A DNA stretch of 10,013 nt from Lentisphaeria bacterium UBA1784. GTDB taxonomy: Bacteria; Verrucomicrobiota; Lentisphaeria; Victivallales; Victivallaceae. A program made the translations under genes and the position numbers. The first letter of the stretch is position 1. Every line of letters begins with the position of its first letter. The stretch lies in contig DCGG01000128.1 in assembly GCA_002315455.1 (NCBI GenBank), positions 7,657 through 17,669 of the forward strand, in the 5' to 3' direction. The notes below the pieces were generated by a model. That model searched no databases. It had not been told where the DNA came from and worked only from the letters and a program-made list of their open reading frames with translations. This document shows, piece by piece, positions 1-6,269 of the stretch.

Positions 1-1
1 A

Positions 2-889
2 CTGTACGGCCTGCTGCTCTGGGAGGGCCAGCCGGTCTTCCGCGCTCTTTGGGATGCGCTCTTTCTCTCCGTCTCCAGTTTCTGCAACGCGGGGATCACT
101 CCGGCGGGGACGGAACTCATCACCCGGAGCACTCCCGTCAAGTTCGTCTGCTCCCTCCTCTGCGTCCTCGGCGGACTGGGGATTTATGTGATCTACGACC
201 TGACGCAGGTGTTCCGGAAACGCCAGAACCGTCTGACGCTTCACTCCCGGGTGGTGCTCTCCACCTCTTTTTTCCTGCTGGCGGCTGGGATGTTGATCTT
301 CCGCTTCATCGGGCTGAGGTCCGGCGGAAGTCTGAGCTGGGCGGATTCCTGGTTCCTCTCCTCCATCACCCGGACCTGCGGGCTGCCCGGCGTGGACGTC
401 AATCAACTGACGGATCAGGGGCTGATTTTCGCCGTTTTTCTGATGCTGATCGGCGGCGGTCCCGGCTCCACCACCGGCGGCATCAAGGTCACGGCGGTGG
501 GCGTGGCGGCGGCGGCGGTCCTGAATACCTGCGCCGGAAATCGGGACATTCTGATGTTCCGGCAGAAAATATCGACGGGGAACGTCCTGCGTTCCTTCAC
601 GATCATCGTTCTCTTTGTTCTGCTCTTCGGGATTAGCACGCTGATCCTCCGCTGGATCTCGCCGGACATTGATACGATGGAGATCGGGTTTGAAACGGCC
701 TCCGCACTGAGCACCACCGGGCTCTCCATCGGGAGTACCACGGGCATGCTCTCTCCGGGCGGACGGTTTTTCATCATGGTACTGATGTTCGTGGGACGGA
801 TCGGTCCCTTTGCATTGATGCTTTCTCTGATGGGGCGGGAGAGGTCCAGCGCGATCTCGCGCCCGGAGGGAAAGATCATCATCAGCTGA
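2..889 (+). CDS. trkH: TrkH/KtrB-family potassium uptake channel subunit, 3' part (5' end outside window)
   Basis: Integral membrane potassium-translocating subunit of a Trk/Ktr uptake system. The reading frame is open from base 2 to the TGA at 887-889, giving 295 visible residues; the N-terminal part, including the first pore domain, lies outside the window. Numbering visible residues from 1, three pore-loop segments can be seen: SVSSFCNAGIT (23-33), SSITRTCGLPG (120-130) and SALSTTGLSIG (234-244), each with the single filter glycine typical of the SKT superfamily. GGGPGSTTGGIK (151-162) matches the intramembrane gating loop of the third domain, and GRIGP (265-269) is the conserved motif of the last membrane helix. 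Several hydrophobic segments lie between these. A TrkA-type RCK subunit follows 35 bp downstream, which supports the call. A GTG at 188 could be read as a start, but the homologous sequence before it shows that it is internal. Whether it is the KtrB (Na-dependent) or TrkH subtype cannot be decided from the fragment. Confidence 0.93.
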   Translation: MYGLLLWEGQPVFRALWDALFLSVSSFCNAGITPAGTELITRSTPVKFVCSLLCVLGGLGIYVIYDLTQVFRKRQNRLTLHSRVVLSTSFFLLAAGMLIFRFIGLRSGGSLSWADSWFLSSITRTCGLPGVDVNQLTDQGLIFAVFLMLIGGGPGSTTGGIKVTAVGVAAAAVLNTCAGNRDILMFRQKISTGNVLRSFTIIVLFVLLFGISTLILRWISPDIDTMEIGFETASALSTTGLSIGSTTGMLSPGGRFFIMVLMFVGRIGPFALMLSLMGRERSSAISRPEGKIIIS

Positions 890-924
890 CGAAATCTGAA
901 CCATCAATTTTACGGGGAAATACC

Positions 925-1584
925 ATGGCAAAAAACAGTTATGCGGTTTTCGGACTGGGGACCTTCGGCTCCAAGCTGGCGGCGGAACTGGCCAATGCCG
1001 GTCATGCGGTCCTGGTCTGCGACATCGATCCCGGACGGGTGGAGCCTTTCGCCGATCAGGTGACCCAGACCGTCATCGGCGACGCCGGAAACGAGGACAC
1101 TATCAAGGAGTTGAACGTAAGTTCTTTTGACACCGTGATCCTGAGCATGAGTTCACACTTCGAGAAGCAGATCATGGCCCTGACCTTCCTGAAACAGGAG
1201 GGCGCAAAGCGGATCCTGGTAAAGGCCGACACCGACACGCAGGAACGCATCCTCTACCGATTGGGCGCTGACGAAGTCATCCAGCCGGAGCACGATGTCG
1301 CCCGGCGCCTCGCCCGGCGCCTCGCGCTGTCGAACATCACCGACTTCTTCGAGTTCAAAGGCTCCGCCATTGCGGAGGTGACTGTCCCCGAAGTGTTTCA
1401 GGGGAAGACCCTCCGGGAACTGGACCTGCGGAACCGCCATCAGGTCTCCATTCTGCTCCGGCGTTCCTTCGGGAGTGCGGAGGAGAGCGTTCCCGCGGCG
1501 GATACTGTCCTCGGCAAGGGCGACACACTGACGATTTTCGGAGACAAGGATTCCATCATCAAACTTTTCAAGGAGATCAAATGA
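925..1584 (+). CDS. trkA: TrkA/KtrA RCK-domain potassium channel regulatory subunit
   Basis: Cytoplasmic nucleotide-binding regulator that assembles as a ring beneath the TrkH/KtrB channel and gates it in response to bound nucleotide. The 219-residue length fits a single RCK unit (KtrA type) rather than the doubled E. coli TrkA of about 460 residues. The N-terminal Rossmann fold shows G10-L-G-T-F-G15 and an acidic end of the second strand (D33/D35); GDA (52-54), ADTD (101-104) and ADEVIQPE (115-122) are typical RCK_N motifs. Residues from about 145 to 217 form the RCK_C (TrkA_C) domain. The start ATG at 925 has GGGGA at 914-918, six bases upstream. It follows trkH by 35 bp, and its stop codon overlaps the start of the HIT gene (ATGA at 1581-1584), so co-transcription with both is likely. 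The exact ligand (NAD(H) or ATP/ADP) cannot be read from the sequence. Confidence 0.94.
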   Translation: MAKNSYAVFGLGTFGSKLAAELANAGHAVLVCDIDPGRVEPFADQVTQTVIGDAGNEDTIKELNVSSFDTVILSMSSHFEKQIMALTFLKQEGAKRILVKADTDTQERILYRLGADEVIQPEHDVARRLARRLALSNITDFFEFKGSAIAEVTVPEVFQGKTLRELDLRNRHQVSILLRRSFGSAEESVPAADTVLGKGDTLTIFGDKDSIIKLFKEIK

Positions 1585-2015
1585 ACAACTGTATTTTCTG
1601 TAAGATCATCGCAGGGGAGATCCCGTCCGCCAAGATCTACGAGGACGATCTGGTCTATGCCTTTCTGGACATCTCTCCCATCAACAAGGGACACGTGCTG
1701 GTGATCCCCAAGGAGCACCATGAATCCAGTTCCACCATCCCGGAAGCCACCGCCGGACGGATGTTCCGCGTCGGATCCCGGATCGGCATCGCCCTGCGCC
1801 GGAAAATGGACTACGACGCCTTCAACCTCCATCTCGCCGACGGCGCCGCCGCCGGACAGGTGGTGATGCACGCCCATCTGCACGTTGTGCCCCGGGGCGT
1901 GGAGGACGGATTCCGCTGGAACTGGCGCCAGCTGAAGTACGCCGACGGCGAACTGGCTGCCACCGCCGAAACTTTGAGCAAACGGCTCGCGGAAGATCTG
2001 GAAAAAGGGGAGTGA
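1581..2015 (+). CDS. HIT-family (histidine triad) nucleotide-binding hydrolase
   Basis: Small cytosolic protein of the histidine triad superfamily, whose members hydrolyse nucleoside phosphoramidates, dinucleoside polyphosphates or related adenylylated compounds. The hallmark H97-A-H99-L-H101-V-V lies near the C-terminus and is preceded by the AGQVVMH segment; the middle His is the expected nucleophile. An N-terminal CxxC (C4, C7) is the half zinc site common in bacterial HIT proteins, and GHVLVIPKEH (37-46) is the usual central strand. The 144-residue length is normal. The start ATG at 1581 has a strong AAGGAG at 1570-1575, and it overlaps the trkA stop by four bases, suggesting translational coupling. 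Family membership is secure. The subgroup (HINT-like or Ap4A-hydrolase-like) and true substrate are not resolved, so no symbol is given. Confidence 0.92.
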   Translation: MNNCIFCKIIAGEIPSAKIYEDDLVYAFLDISPINKGHVLVIPKEHHESSSTIPEATAGRMFRVGSRIGIALRRKMDYDAFNLHLADGAAAGQVVMHAHLHVVPRGVEDGFRWNWRQLKYADGELAATAETLSKRLAEDLEKGE

Positions 2016-2017
2016 TC

Positions 2018-2806
2018 ATGGCGTTCCGGAAGCGTTTCCCCATGACTGCGCCGCTGCTCGCCGCGGGGAACGGACTCATCGCGTTGTTTCTGCTCTCGGC
2101 TCCGGCCTTCGGCGCAAAGACCGTGGACCAGCGCAAGGTCCGGCAGGGGAACGGGGCCTTCGACGAACCGACGGACAGCCGGAGTCTCTCCGACGCCGCC
2201 CGGAACAACCTGCGGAACCTCCGCAAGCTGGAACACCAGCTGGATCTGGTGGAGATCGATTTCTGGAGCGCCCTCGTTTCGGACCCCGCCCGGGATTTCC
2301 ACAAGAAGATGCGCCAGCAGCTCTTTGACCTGACGGTCCTGGCCCGCAGCATCCACTCCGTGGAAGGGGGGACGGGGGAGGCGGATCCGGTGCCGAACGC
2401 ACTGCTGCTTCAGAAGATCTTTTCGTCCATCTCGCCCACACAGTTGAACGGCCGGAGGCCCTCTTTCCTGAAGACCTCCATGCGGGAGTACCGCTCCGCC
2501 CATCAGCAGCACTGGCGGGAACGGCGTACCGATCAGGAATATGCGTCAGGCAAGCGTTCCCGGCAGACCAGGATCCCGTCTCCCACGCTGGTCACGGTGG
2601 ACGTTGAACACTATTCGCTCTGGGTCACCGACCGGATCAGCGCCAACCGCCGCCGTTCTCCCTCGGCCGTCGGTGGGAAAAATCAGACTCTCCGCAGCAC
2701 CACGGACGACTACTGCGACGCCATCGGAAGGTTCCGGGTGGCATTGGTCCGCATGGCGGAGAAGTACCGGAACAAGGATAACGAAGAAACATCGGACCGG
2801 GATTGA
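2018..2806 (+). CDS. Secreted or periplasmic protein of unknown family, Arg-rich
   Basis: I do not recognise this 262-residue protein. It begins with a plausible Sec signal peptide: a basic n-region (MAFRKR), a hydrophobic core around residues 11-26, and APAFGA at 28-33 offering cleavage after G32 or nearby. The mature part is hydrophilic and rich in Arg, Asp, Glu and Ser. A predicted helical stretch lies at about 57-115 (NNLRNLRKLEHQLDLVEIDF and onward), followed by a polar, probably disordered middle, and a second helical segment at about 230-252. A single Cys (about 233) argues against disulfide bonding. I prefer ATG 2018 over GTG 2012 because GGGGA at 2007-2011 sits six bases before it. 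The upstream HIT stop (2013-2015) touches this start, and folD begins 29 bp after its end, so it sits inside an operon. The reading frame is intact, with codon use like its neighbours. Export is inferred; function is unknown. Confidence 0.72.
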   Translation: MAFRKRFPMTAPLLAAGNGLIALFLLSAPAFGAKTVDQRKVRQGNGAFDEPTDSRSLSDAARNNLRNLRKLEHQLDLVEIDFWSALVSDPARDFHKKMRQQLFDLTVLARSIHSVEGGTGEADPVPNALLLQKIFSSISPTQLNGRRPSFLKTSMREYRSAHQQHWRERRTDQEYASGKRSRQTRIPSPTLVTVDVEHYSLWVTDRISANRRRSPSAVGGKNQTLRSTTDDYCDAIGRFRVALVRMAEKYRNKDNEETSDRD

Positions 2807-2835
2807 ACCCGGCCACGGAAAGGAATAGAAACATC

Positions 2836-3717
2836 ATGTTGGCAAAGATCATTGACGGAAAGGCGATCGCGGCGGAGATCAACGCGGAGACCGCCGAAAT
2901 GGTGAAAGTTCTGACGGCAAAAGGCAAACTCCCCGGGCTCGCCGTGGTACTGGTGGGGGAGGACCCTGCAAGTCAGGTCTACGTGAAGAACAAGATCAAG
3001 GCCTGCGCCGCAGTGGGGATCCGTTCCGAGATGTACCACCTTCCGGCGGAATCCTCCACGGAGGAGGTCCTCGCCCTCATTGCCAAACTGAACGCCGATC
3101 CCGCCGTGGACGGCATTCTCGTCCAGTCTCCTCCGCCTCCGCAGGTGGATGAGGCCAAGGTGATCCTCGCCATCGATCCCGACAAGGACGTGGACTGCTT
3201 CTCCGAGCGGAACGTGGGCCGTCTGCTCATCGGTCAGCAGAAGGGCTTCATGCCCTGCACGCCCTGGGGCGTCATGGAACTTCTGCGTCGCAGCGGGAAC
3301 GATCCCAAGGGCAAGCACGCCGTCGTCATCGGTCGCTCCAACATCGTGGGCAAACCCATGGCCGCCCTGCTTCTGCAGAAGGCCGCCGGCGCCAACGCCA
3401 CCGTGACGGTGGTCCACTCCGGGACCCCCGACATCCGGCGTTTCACCCGGGATGCGGACATCCTCGTGGCGGCCATCGGCAAGCCGAACTTCGTCTCCGG
3501 CGACATGGTGAAGCCGGGGGCCGTGGTCATCGATGTGGGCATCAACCGGGTGGTCGATCCCGCCACCGGCAAGGGCCGTCTCTGCGGCGACGTGAATTTC
3601 GCGGAAGCGGCGGAGGTGGCCTCCGCCATCACTCCCGTGCCGGGAGGGGTCGGTCCCATGACCATTGCCGGACTCATGCGGAACGCCGCCGTCGCGGGAG
3701 AGATGCACCTGAAATAG
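2836..3717 (+). CDS. folD: Bifunctional methylenetetrahydrofolate dehydrogenase/methenyltetrahydrofolate cyclohydrolase
   Basis: Cytosolic enzyme of one-carbon metabolism. It oxidises 5,10-methylene-THF to 5,10-methenyl-THF with NADP and hydrolyses that to 10-formyl-THF, used for purine and formyl-Met-tRNA synthesis. The 293 residues match the family length. Visible motifs: SQVYVKNKIKAC (46-57) with the catalytic Lys at 53; DGILVQ (92-97); DKDVD (116-120); GRSNIVGKP (166-174), the nucleotide-binding loop; and PGGVGPMTIAGL (269-280), the C-terminal signature. The frame is open back to TTG 2803, but ATG 2836 gives the normal family N-terminus (MLAKIIDGKAIA) and has AAGGAA at 2820-2825. Two positions differ from the best-known sequences: VQSPPPP where VQLPLP is common, and VDCF where VDGF is common. 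The enzyme otherwise looks intact. It lies in the same run as the orphan gene upstream and queH downstream. Confidence 0.96.
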   Translation: MLAKIIDGKAIAAEINAETAEMVKVLTAKGKLPGLAVVLVGEDPASQVYVKNKIKACAAVGIRSEMYHLPAESSTEEVLALIAKLNADPAVDGILVQSPPPPQVDEAKVILAIDPDKDVDCFSERNVGRLLIGQQKGFMPCTPWGVMELLRRSGNDPKGKHAVVIGRSNIVGKPMAALLLQKAAGANATVTVVHSGTPDIRRFTRDADILVAAIGKPNFVSGDMVKPGAVVIDVGINRVVDPATGKGRLCGDVNFAEAAEVASAITPVPGGVGPMTIAGLMRNAAVAGEMHLK

Positions 3718-3730
3718 GAGCCTCCGTCCC

Positions 3731-4291
3731 GTGCCAGCCGGAAAGAACGTGCCCCCCCGGACCGCATCCGGGGAACTCCCCCTGTTGCTTCTGCACATCT
3801 GCTGCGCACCCTGCGGCGGCGGATGCGTGGAGCGTCTGCTGAACGGGGGACGGCAGGTGCGGCTCTACTATTCCAACTCCAATCTGGCGGATGCGGCGGA
3901 ATTCGGGCACCGCCTGGAGTGGGTCCGCTTTCTCGCGGAACTCAACCATCTCGAACTGGAGGTGGACCCCTACGATCATGAGGCCTGGCTCCGGCACGTC
4001 TCCGGGCTGGAGATGGAACCGGAGCGGGGTCTGCGCTGCACAGCCTGTTTCGGCTACAGCCTGATGCGGACCGCGCTCCGGGCGCAGGAACTGGGGTGCC
4101 ATTTCGCCACGACGCTGACCGTCAGCCCCATGAAGTCCAGCAAGACCATCTTCGCGGTGGGCGGGCAGTACGCCTCTTTCGAGCCGTGGGACTTCAAGAA
4201 GCAGGACGGCTACCTGCGCTCTTGCCGGATCGCGGCGGAGTACGGCTTCTACCGGCAGGAGTTCTGCGGCTGCGAATTTTCCCGTCGCTGA
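3731..4291 (+). CDS. queH: Epoxyqueuosine reductase QueH (DUF208 family)
   Basis: Catalyses the last step of queuosine synthesis, reducing epoxyqueuosine to queuosine in the wobble base of GUN-anticodon tRNAs. It is the cobalamin-independent, non-homologous replacement for QueG. The 186-residue protein carries the family's cysteine pattern: HICCAPC (22-28), RCTACF (102-107) and the near-terminal YRQEFCGCEFS (174-184), whose CGC pair (179, 181) is a hallmark. The first two Cys clusters are the expected iron-sulfur ligands; that role is family knowledge. MKSSKTI (134-140) and the FKKQDGY segment (155-161) are also typical. The start is GTG at 3731 with AGGAG at 3716-3720, overlapping the folD stop codon, which implies coupled translation. 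No other queuosine gene is visible in the window. The family call is strong. Confidence 0.93.
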   Translation: MPAGKNVPPRTASGELPLLLLHICCAPCGGGCVERLLNGGRQVRLYYSNSNLADAAEFGHRLEWVRFLAELNHLELEVDPYDHEAWLRHVSGLEMEPERGLRCTACFGYSLMRTALRAQELGCHFATTLTVSPMKSSKTIFAVGGQYASFEPWDFKKQDGYLRSCRIAAEYGFYRQEFCGCEFSRR

Positions 4292-4304
4292 AAAGAGGAA
4301 CCGC

Positions 4305-4333
4305 TTGACTTTTGCCGGAACCGGCAGTATATT
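4305..4333 (+). promoter_or_regulatory. Sigma-70-type promoter for the prs transcription unit
   Basis: A -35 box TTGACT (4305-4310, five of six consensus) is separated by exactly 17 bp from a -10 box TATATT (4328-4333, five of six consensus). It starts 13 bp after the queH stop, in the first real gap between genes. Transcription would begin around 4340. It is the best promoter match I see in the window and would drive prs and probably the genes behind it. Functional use is inferred from the match alone. Confidence 0.75.
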
Positions 4334-4339
4334 AAATGT

Positions 4340-4584
4340 GTGACCGAATTGTTTGTCAACGATTGGTCGTCCCGGAACCTTGTCCCGAAAATCGGGTCAT
4401 AGGCGGCTGTAACGTCGGCTGCCGAACCGTGAGGATTTCCGGTCGTGTCCGCCCAGCCGGACGCGGCTATGGCGCGCAACGTGCCATTCGGCTCCTGCCG
4501 TGTTTCCTCTCTGTTTGGTCTCTTTCCGGAATGACGGGAGGTGCCGTGGGCACTTCCGCTCTACAACCAAGGAAAGGATTTGTC
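4340..4584 (+). promoter_or_regulatory. Long, hairpin-rich 5' leader of prs
   Basis: This roughly 245-nt stretch between the promoter and the prs start codon is unusually long for a tightly packed region. Stems readable by eye: 4342-4347 with 4363-4368; 4384-4388 with 4392-4396; 4402-4407 with 4418-4423; 4426-4432 with 4438-4443 (one bulge); 4444-4451 with 4458-4465; 4470-4475 with 4481-4486; 4489-4492 with 4497-4500; and 4537-4545 with 4549-4557 (nine pairs, one G-U, three-base loop). A pyrimidine-rich segment (4501-4527) separates the last two. No stem is followed by a U-run, so no intrinsic terminator is evident. I recognise no known riboswitch, tmRNA, 6S or SRP RNA consensus. The prs frame stays open through the leader back to ATG 4336, but that codon lies at or before the expected transcript start and the sequence does not resemble PRPP synthetase. 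GC-rich DNA forms stems easily, so the structure is a candidate only. Confidence 0.45.
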
Positions 4585-5538
4585 ATGGAAGAGAGCCGCC
4601 ACATTTGCGTGTATTCCGGGACTTCGCACCCGGAACTGTCGCAGAAGATCGCCGATTACCTCGGCATCAGCCTCGGAAAGGTGCACATCACCCATTTCCC
4701 CGACGGCGAAATCTTTGCGCAGTTCGAGGAGATGGTCCGTCAGGCGGATGCCTTCCTGATCCAGCCCACCTGCAACAAGCCCAATGACAACCTCATGGAG
4801 CTGCTCATCATGATCGATGCGGCCCGCCGCGCCAGCGCCGCCCGCATCACCGCCGTCCTGCCCTATTTCGGATACGCCCGGCAGGACCGCAAGGACAAAC
4901 CCCGGGTGCCCATCACCGCCAAGCTGGTGGCCAATCTGCTCACCGTCGCCGGCGCCGACCGGGTGCTGACCATGGATCTCCATGCCCAGCAGATCCAGGG
5001 CTTCTTCGACATCCCCGTGGATCACCTCTATGCCCGTCCGGTCTTGGTGGAGTACCTCAAGACCATCACCGACGAGCACAGCGTGGTGGTGGCTCCCGAC
5101 TCCGGAAGCACCAAGATGGCCATGGCCTATGGCGACATGCTGAACGCCGGTTTTGCGGTGGTCTCCAAGCGCCGCATTGATGCCAATACCGTCGCCTCCA
5201 GCCACCTCGTCGGCGAGGTGAAGGACCGGGTCTGCGTCATCACCGATGACCTGACCAGCACCTGCGGCACCCTCTGCGCCGCCGCCAAGATCCTCAAGGA
5301 ACACGGCGCCAAGAAGGTCTATGCCGCCGTTTCCCACTGCCTGCTCAACGAGAAGGGCAAGCAGAAACTTCTGGATACTCCGGAGATCGAACAGCTGATC
5401 ACGACCGATGCCGTTCCGATCACGGATACCCTCAACGGCAAGATCAGGGTCTTGAGCATCGCGCCGTTGCTGGGCGAGGCGATCCGGCGGATCCACGAAG
5501 CCAAGTCGATCTCTTCTCTCTTCTATAATCAGAAGTGA
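4585..5538 (+). CDS. prs: Ribose-phosphate pyrophosphokinase (PRPP synthetase)
   Basis: Cytosolic enzyme making 5-phosphoribosyl-1-pyrophosphate from ribose 5-phosphate and ATP, the precursor of purine, pyrimidine, NAD, histidine and tryptophan synthesis. The 317 residues match class I enzymes. Visible features: FPDGE (38-42); NDNLMELLIMIDA (67-79), typical of the family; the ATP-binding region YFGYARQDRK (94-103); DLHAQQIQGFFD (131-142); the catalytic flexible loop with K195 and R197; and the PRPP/ribose-phosphate loop VITDDLTSTCGTL (218-230), a slightly altered form of the common VDDMIDTAGT. I set the start at ATG 4585 because GGAAAGGA (4571-4578) lies six bases upstream and the protein then begins at the usual place. 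The longer in-frame reading from 4336 adds 83 residues with no family resemblance. It heads a unit with L25 and pth, a common bacterial order, and has its own promoter and leader. Confidence 0.96.
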   Translation: MEESRHICVYSGTSHPELSQKIADYLGISLGKVHITHFPDGEIFAQFEEMVRQADAFLIQPTCNKPNDNLMELLIMIDAARRASAARITAVLPYFGYARQDRKDKPRVPITAKLVANLLTVAGADRVLTMDLHAQQIQGFFDIPVDHLYARPVLVEYLKTITDEHSVVVAPDSGSTKMAMAYGDMLNAGFAVVSKRRIDANTVASSHLVGEVKDRVCVITDDLTSTCGTLCAAAKILKEHGAKKVYAAVSHCLLNEKGKQKLLDTPEIEQLITTDAVPITDTLNGKIRVLSIAPLLGEAIRRIHEAKSISSLFYNQK

Positions 5539-5594
5539 AGTCAGATAACAATTCGTCAGGAACAACTCTGGATAACTAATCAGAAAGGAATTCC

Positions 5595-6257
5595 ATGAGC
5601 AAAGAAACCCCCCACATCGCAGTCGAAGCGCGCAGCGAGTTCGGTAACAACGCTTCGCGTCGTCTGCGTCGTGCCGGGATGATCCCTGCGATCATCTACG
5701 GCAAGAGCCTGGAGCCGAAGGCAATCGCGGTGAACGCGGATGAGTGGAAAGTCTTTTCCGCTCTTCACTCCCACATCGTGATGCTGAAGGACGGCAAAGC
5801 CGATCAGCCTGCGCTGGTCCGCGAAGTCCAGTTCAACCACCTGAAGAACTACGTGGTCCACATCGACTTCCAGGTGGTGAACCTCAACGAGGAGATCCAC
5901 TCCGAGGTGCCGGTCCACGCCTTTGGCGAGTCCTACGGTGCCGCCCACGGCGGTATTCTGGAGCAGGAGATCCACGAACTCCACGTGATCTGCCGTCCTG
6001 CCGATCTGCCCGAGGCCATCAAGGCCGACGTCACCGCTCTCAACATCGGCGATGCGCTCACTGTCGGTCAGCTGGTCCTGCCCAACGGCGTCCGTACCGA
6101 AGTCGATCCGTCTGCGGTAGTCTTCCACGTCGTCCGTCCGAAGGAGGAGGTCGTTGCTGAGCCTGCCGAGGGCGAGGCCGCTGCCACGGAGCCCGAGGCC
6201 ATCAACGAGAAGAAGGCGGAAGCCCGCGCTGCGGAGAAGGAAAACAAGGAAAAGTAA
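5595..6257 (+). CDS. rplY: 50S ribosomal protein L25, CTC/TL5 long form
   Basis: Ribosomal protein that binds 5S rRNA in the large subunit. At 220 residues it is the two-domain CTC/TL5 type rather than the short E. coli L25. The N-terminal 5S-binding domain (about 6-95) includes SRRLRRAGMIPAIIYG (21-36), the conserved L25 signature, and REVQFNHLKNYVVHIDFQ (76-93). The C-terminal TL5 beta domain (about 97-182) is followed by a highly charged Ala/Glu/Lys tail (about 182-220), likely disordered; such tails vary between species. The start ATG at 5595 has AAAGGAA at 5584-5590. The gene lies 56 bp after prs and 12 bp before pth, the usual prs-ctc-pth order. The alternative symbol is ctc. Confidence 0.95.
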   Translation: MSKETPHIAVEARSEFGNNASRRLRRAGMIPAIIYGKSLEPKAIAVNADEWKVFSALHSHIVMLKDGKADQPALVREVQFNHLKNYVVHIDFQVVNLNEEIHSEVPVHAFGESYGAAHGGILEQEIHELHVICRPADLPEAIKADVTALNIGDALTVGQLVLPNGVRTEVDPSAVVFHVVRPKEEVVAEPAEGEAAATEPEAINEKKAEARAAEKENKEK

Positions 6258-6269
6258 GGCTGTTGTTTC

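Noticed and set aside
1298..1321. Perfect 12-bp tandem duplication (TCGCCCGGCGCC twice) in trkA
   Set aside because: It encodes ARRLARRLA in a helix where related RCK proteins have a similar RLA-rich segment of about the same length as I recall them, so it looks like codon choice rather than an inserted duplication.
2710..3798. Minus-strand open frame (362 codons) opposite folD
   Set aside because: It is antisense to an unmistakable folD and has a His/Gly/Asp-rich composition typical of reverse-strand reading of GC-rich genes.
4537..4557. Nine-pair hairpin as an intrinsic terminator before prs
   Set aside because: It is followed by GCTCTACAACC rather than a T-run, so it does not fit an intrinsic terminator.
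4336..4584. In-frame 83-codon N-terminal extension of prs starting at ATG 4336
   Set aside because: The ATG overlaps the expected transcript start just after the -10 box, the translated sequence does not resemble PRPP synthetase, and ATG 4585 has its own well-spaced ribosome binding site and gives the normal family length.
5524..5529. Perfect TATAAT at the end of prs, as a promoter for L25
   Set aside because: The position 17 bp upstream reads CCAAGT, with no resemblance to a -35 box, and there is no extended -10 TG. It encodes Tyr-Asn codons of prs.
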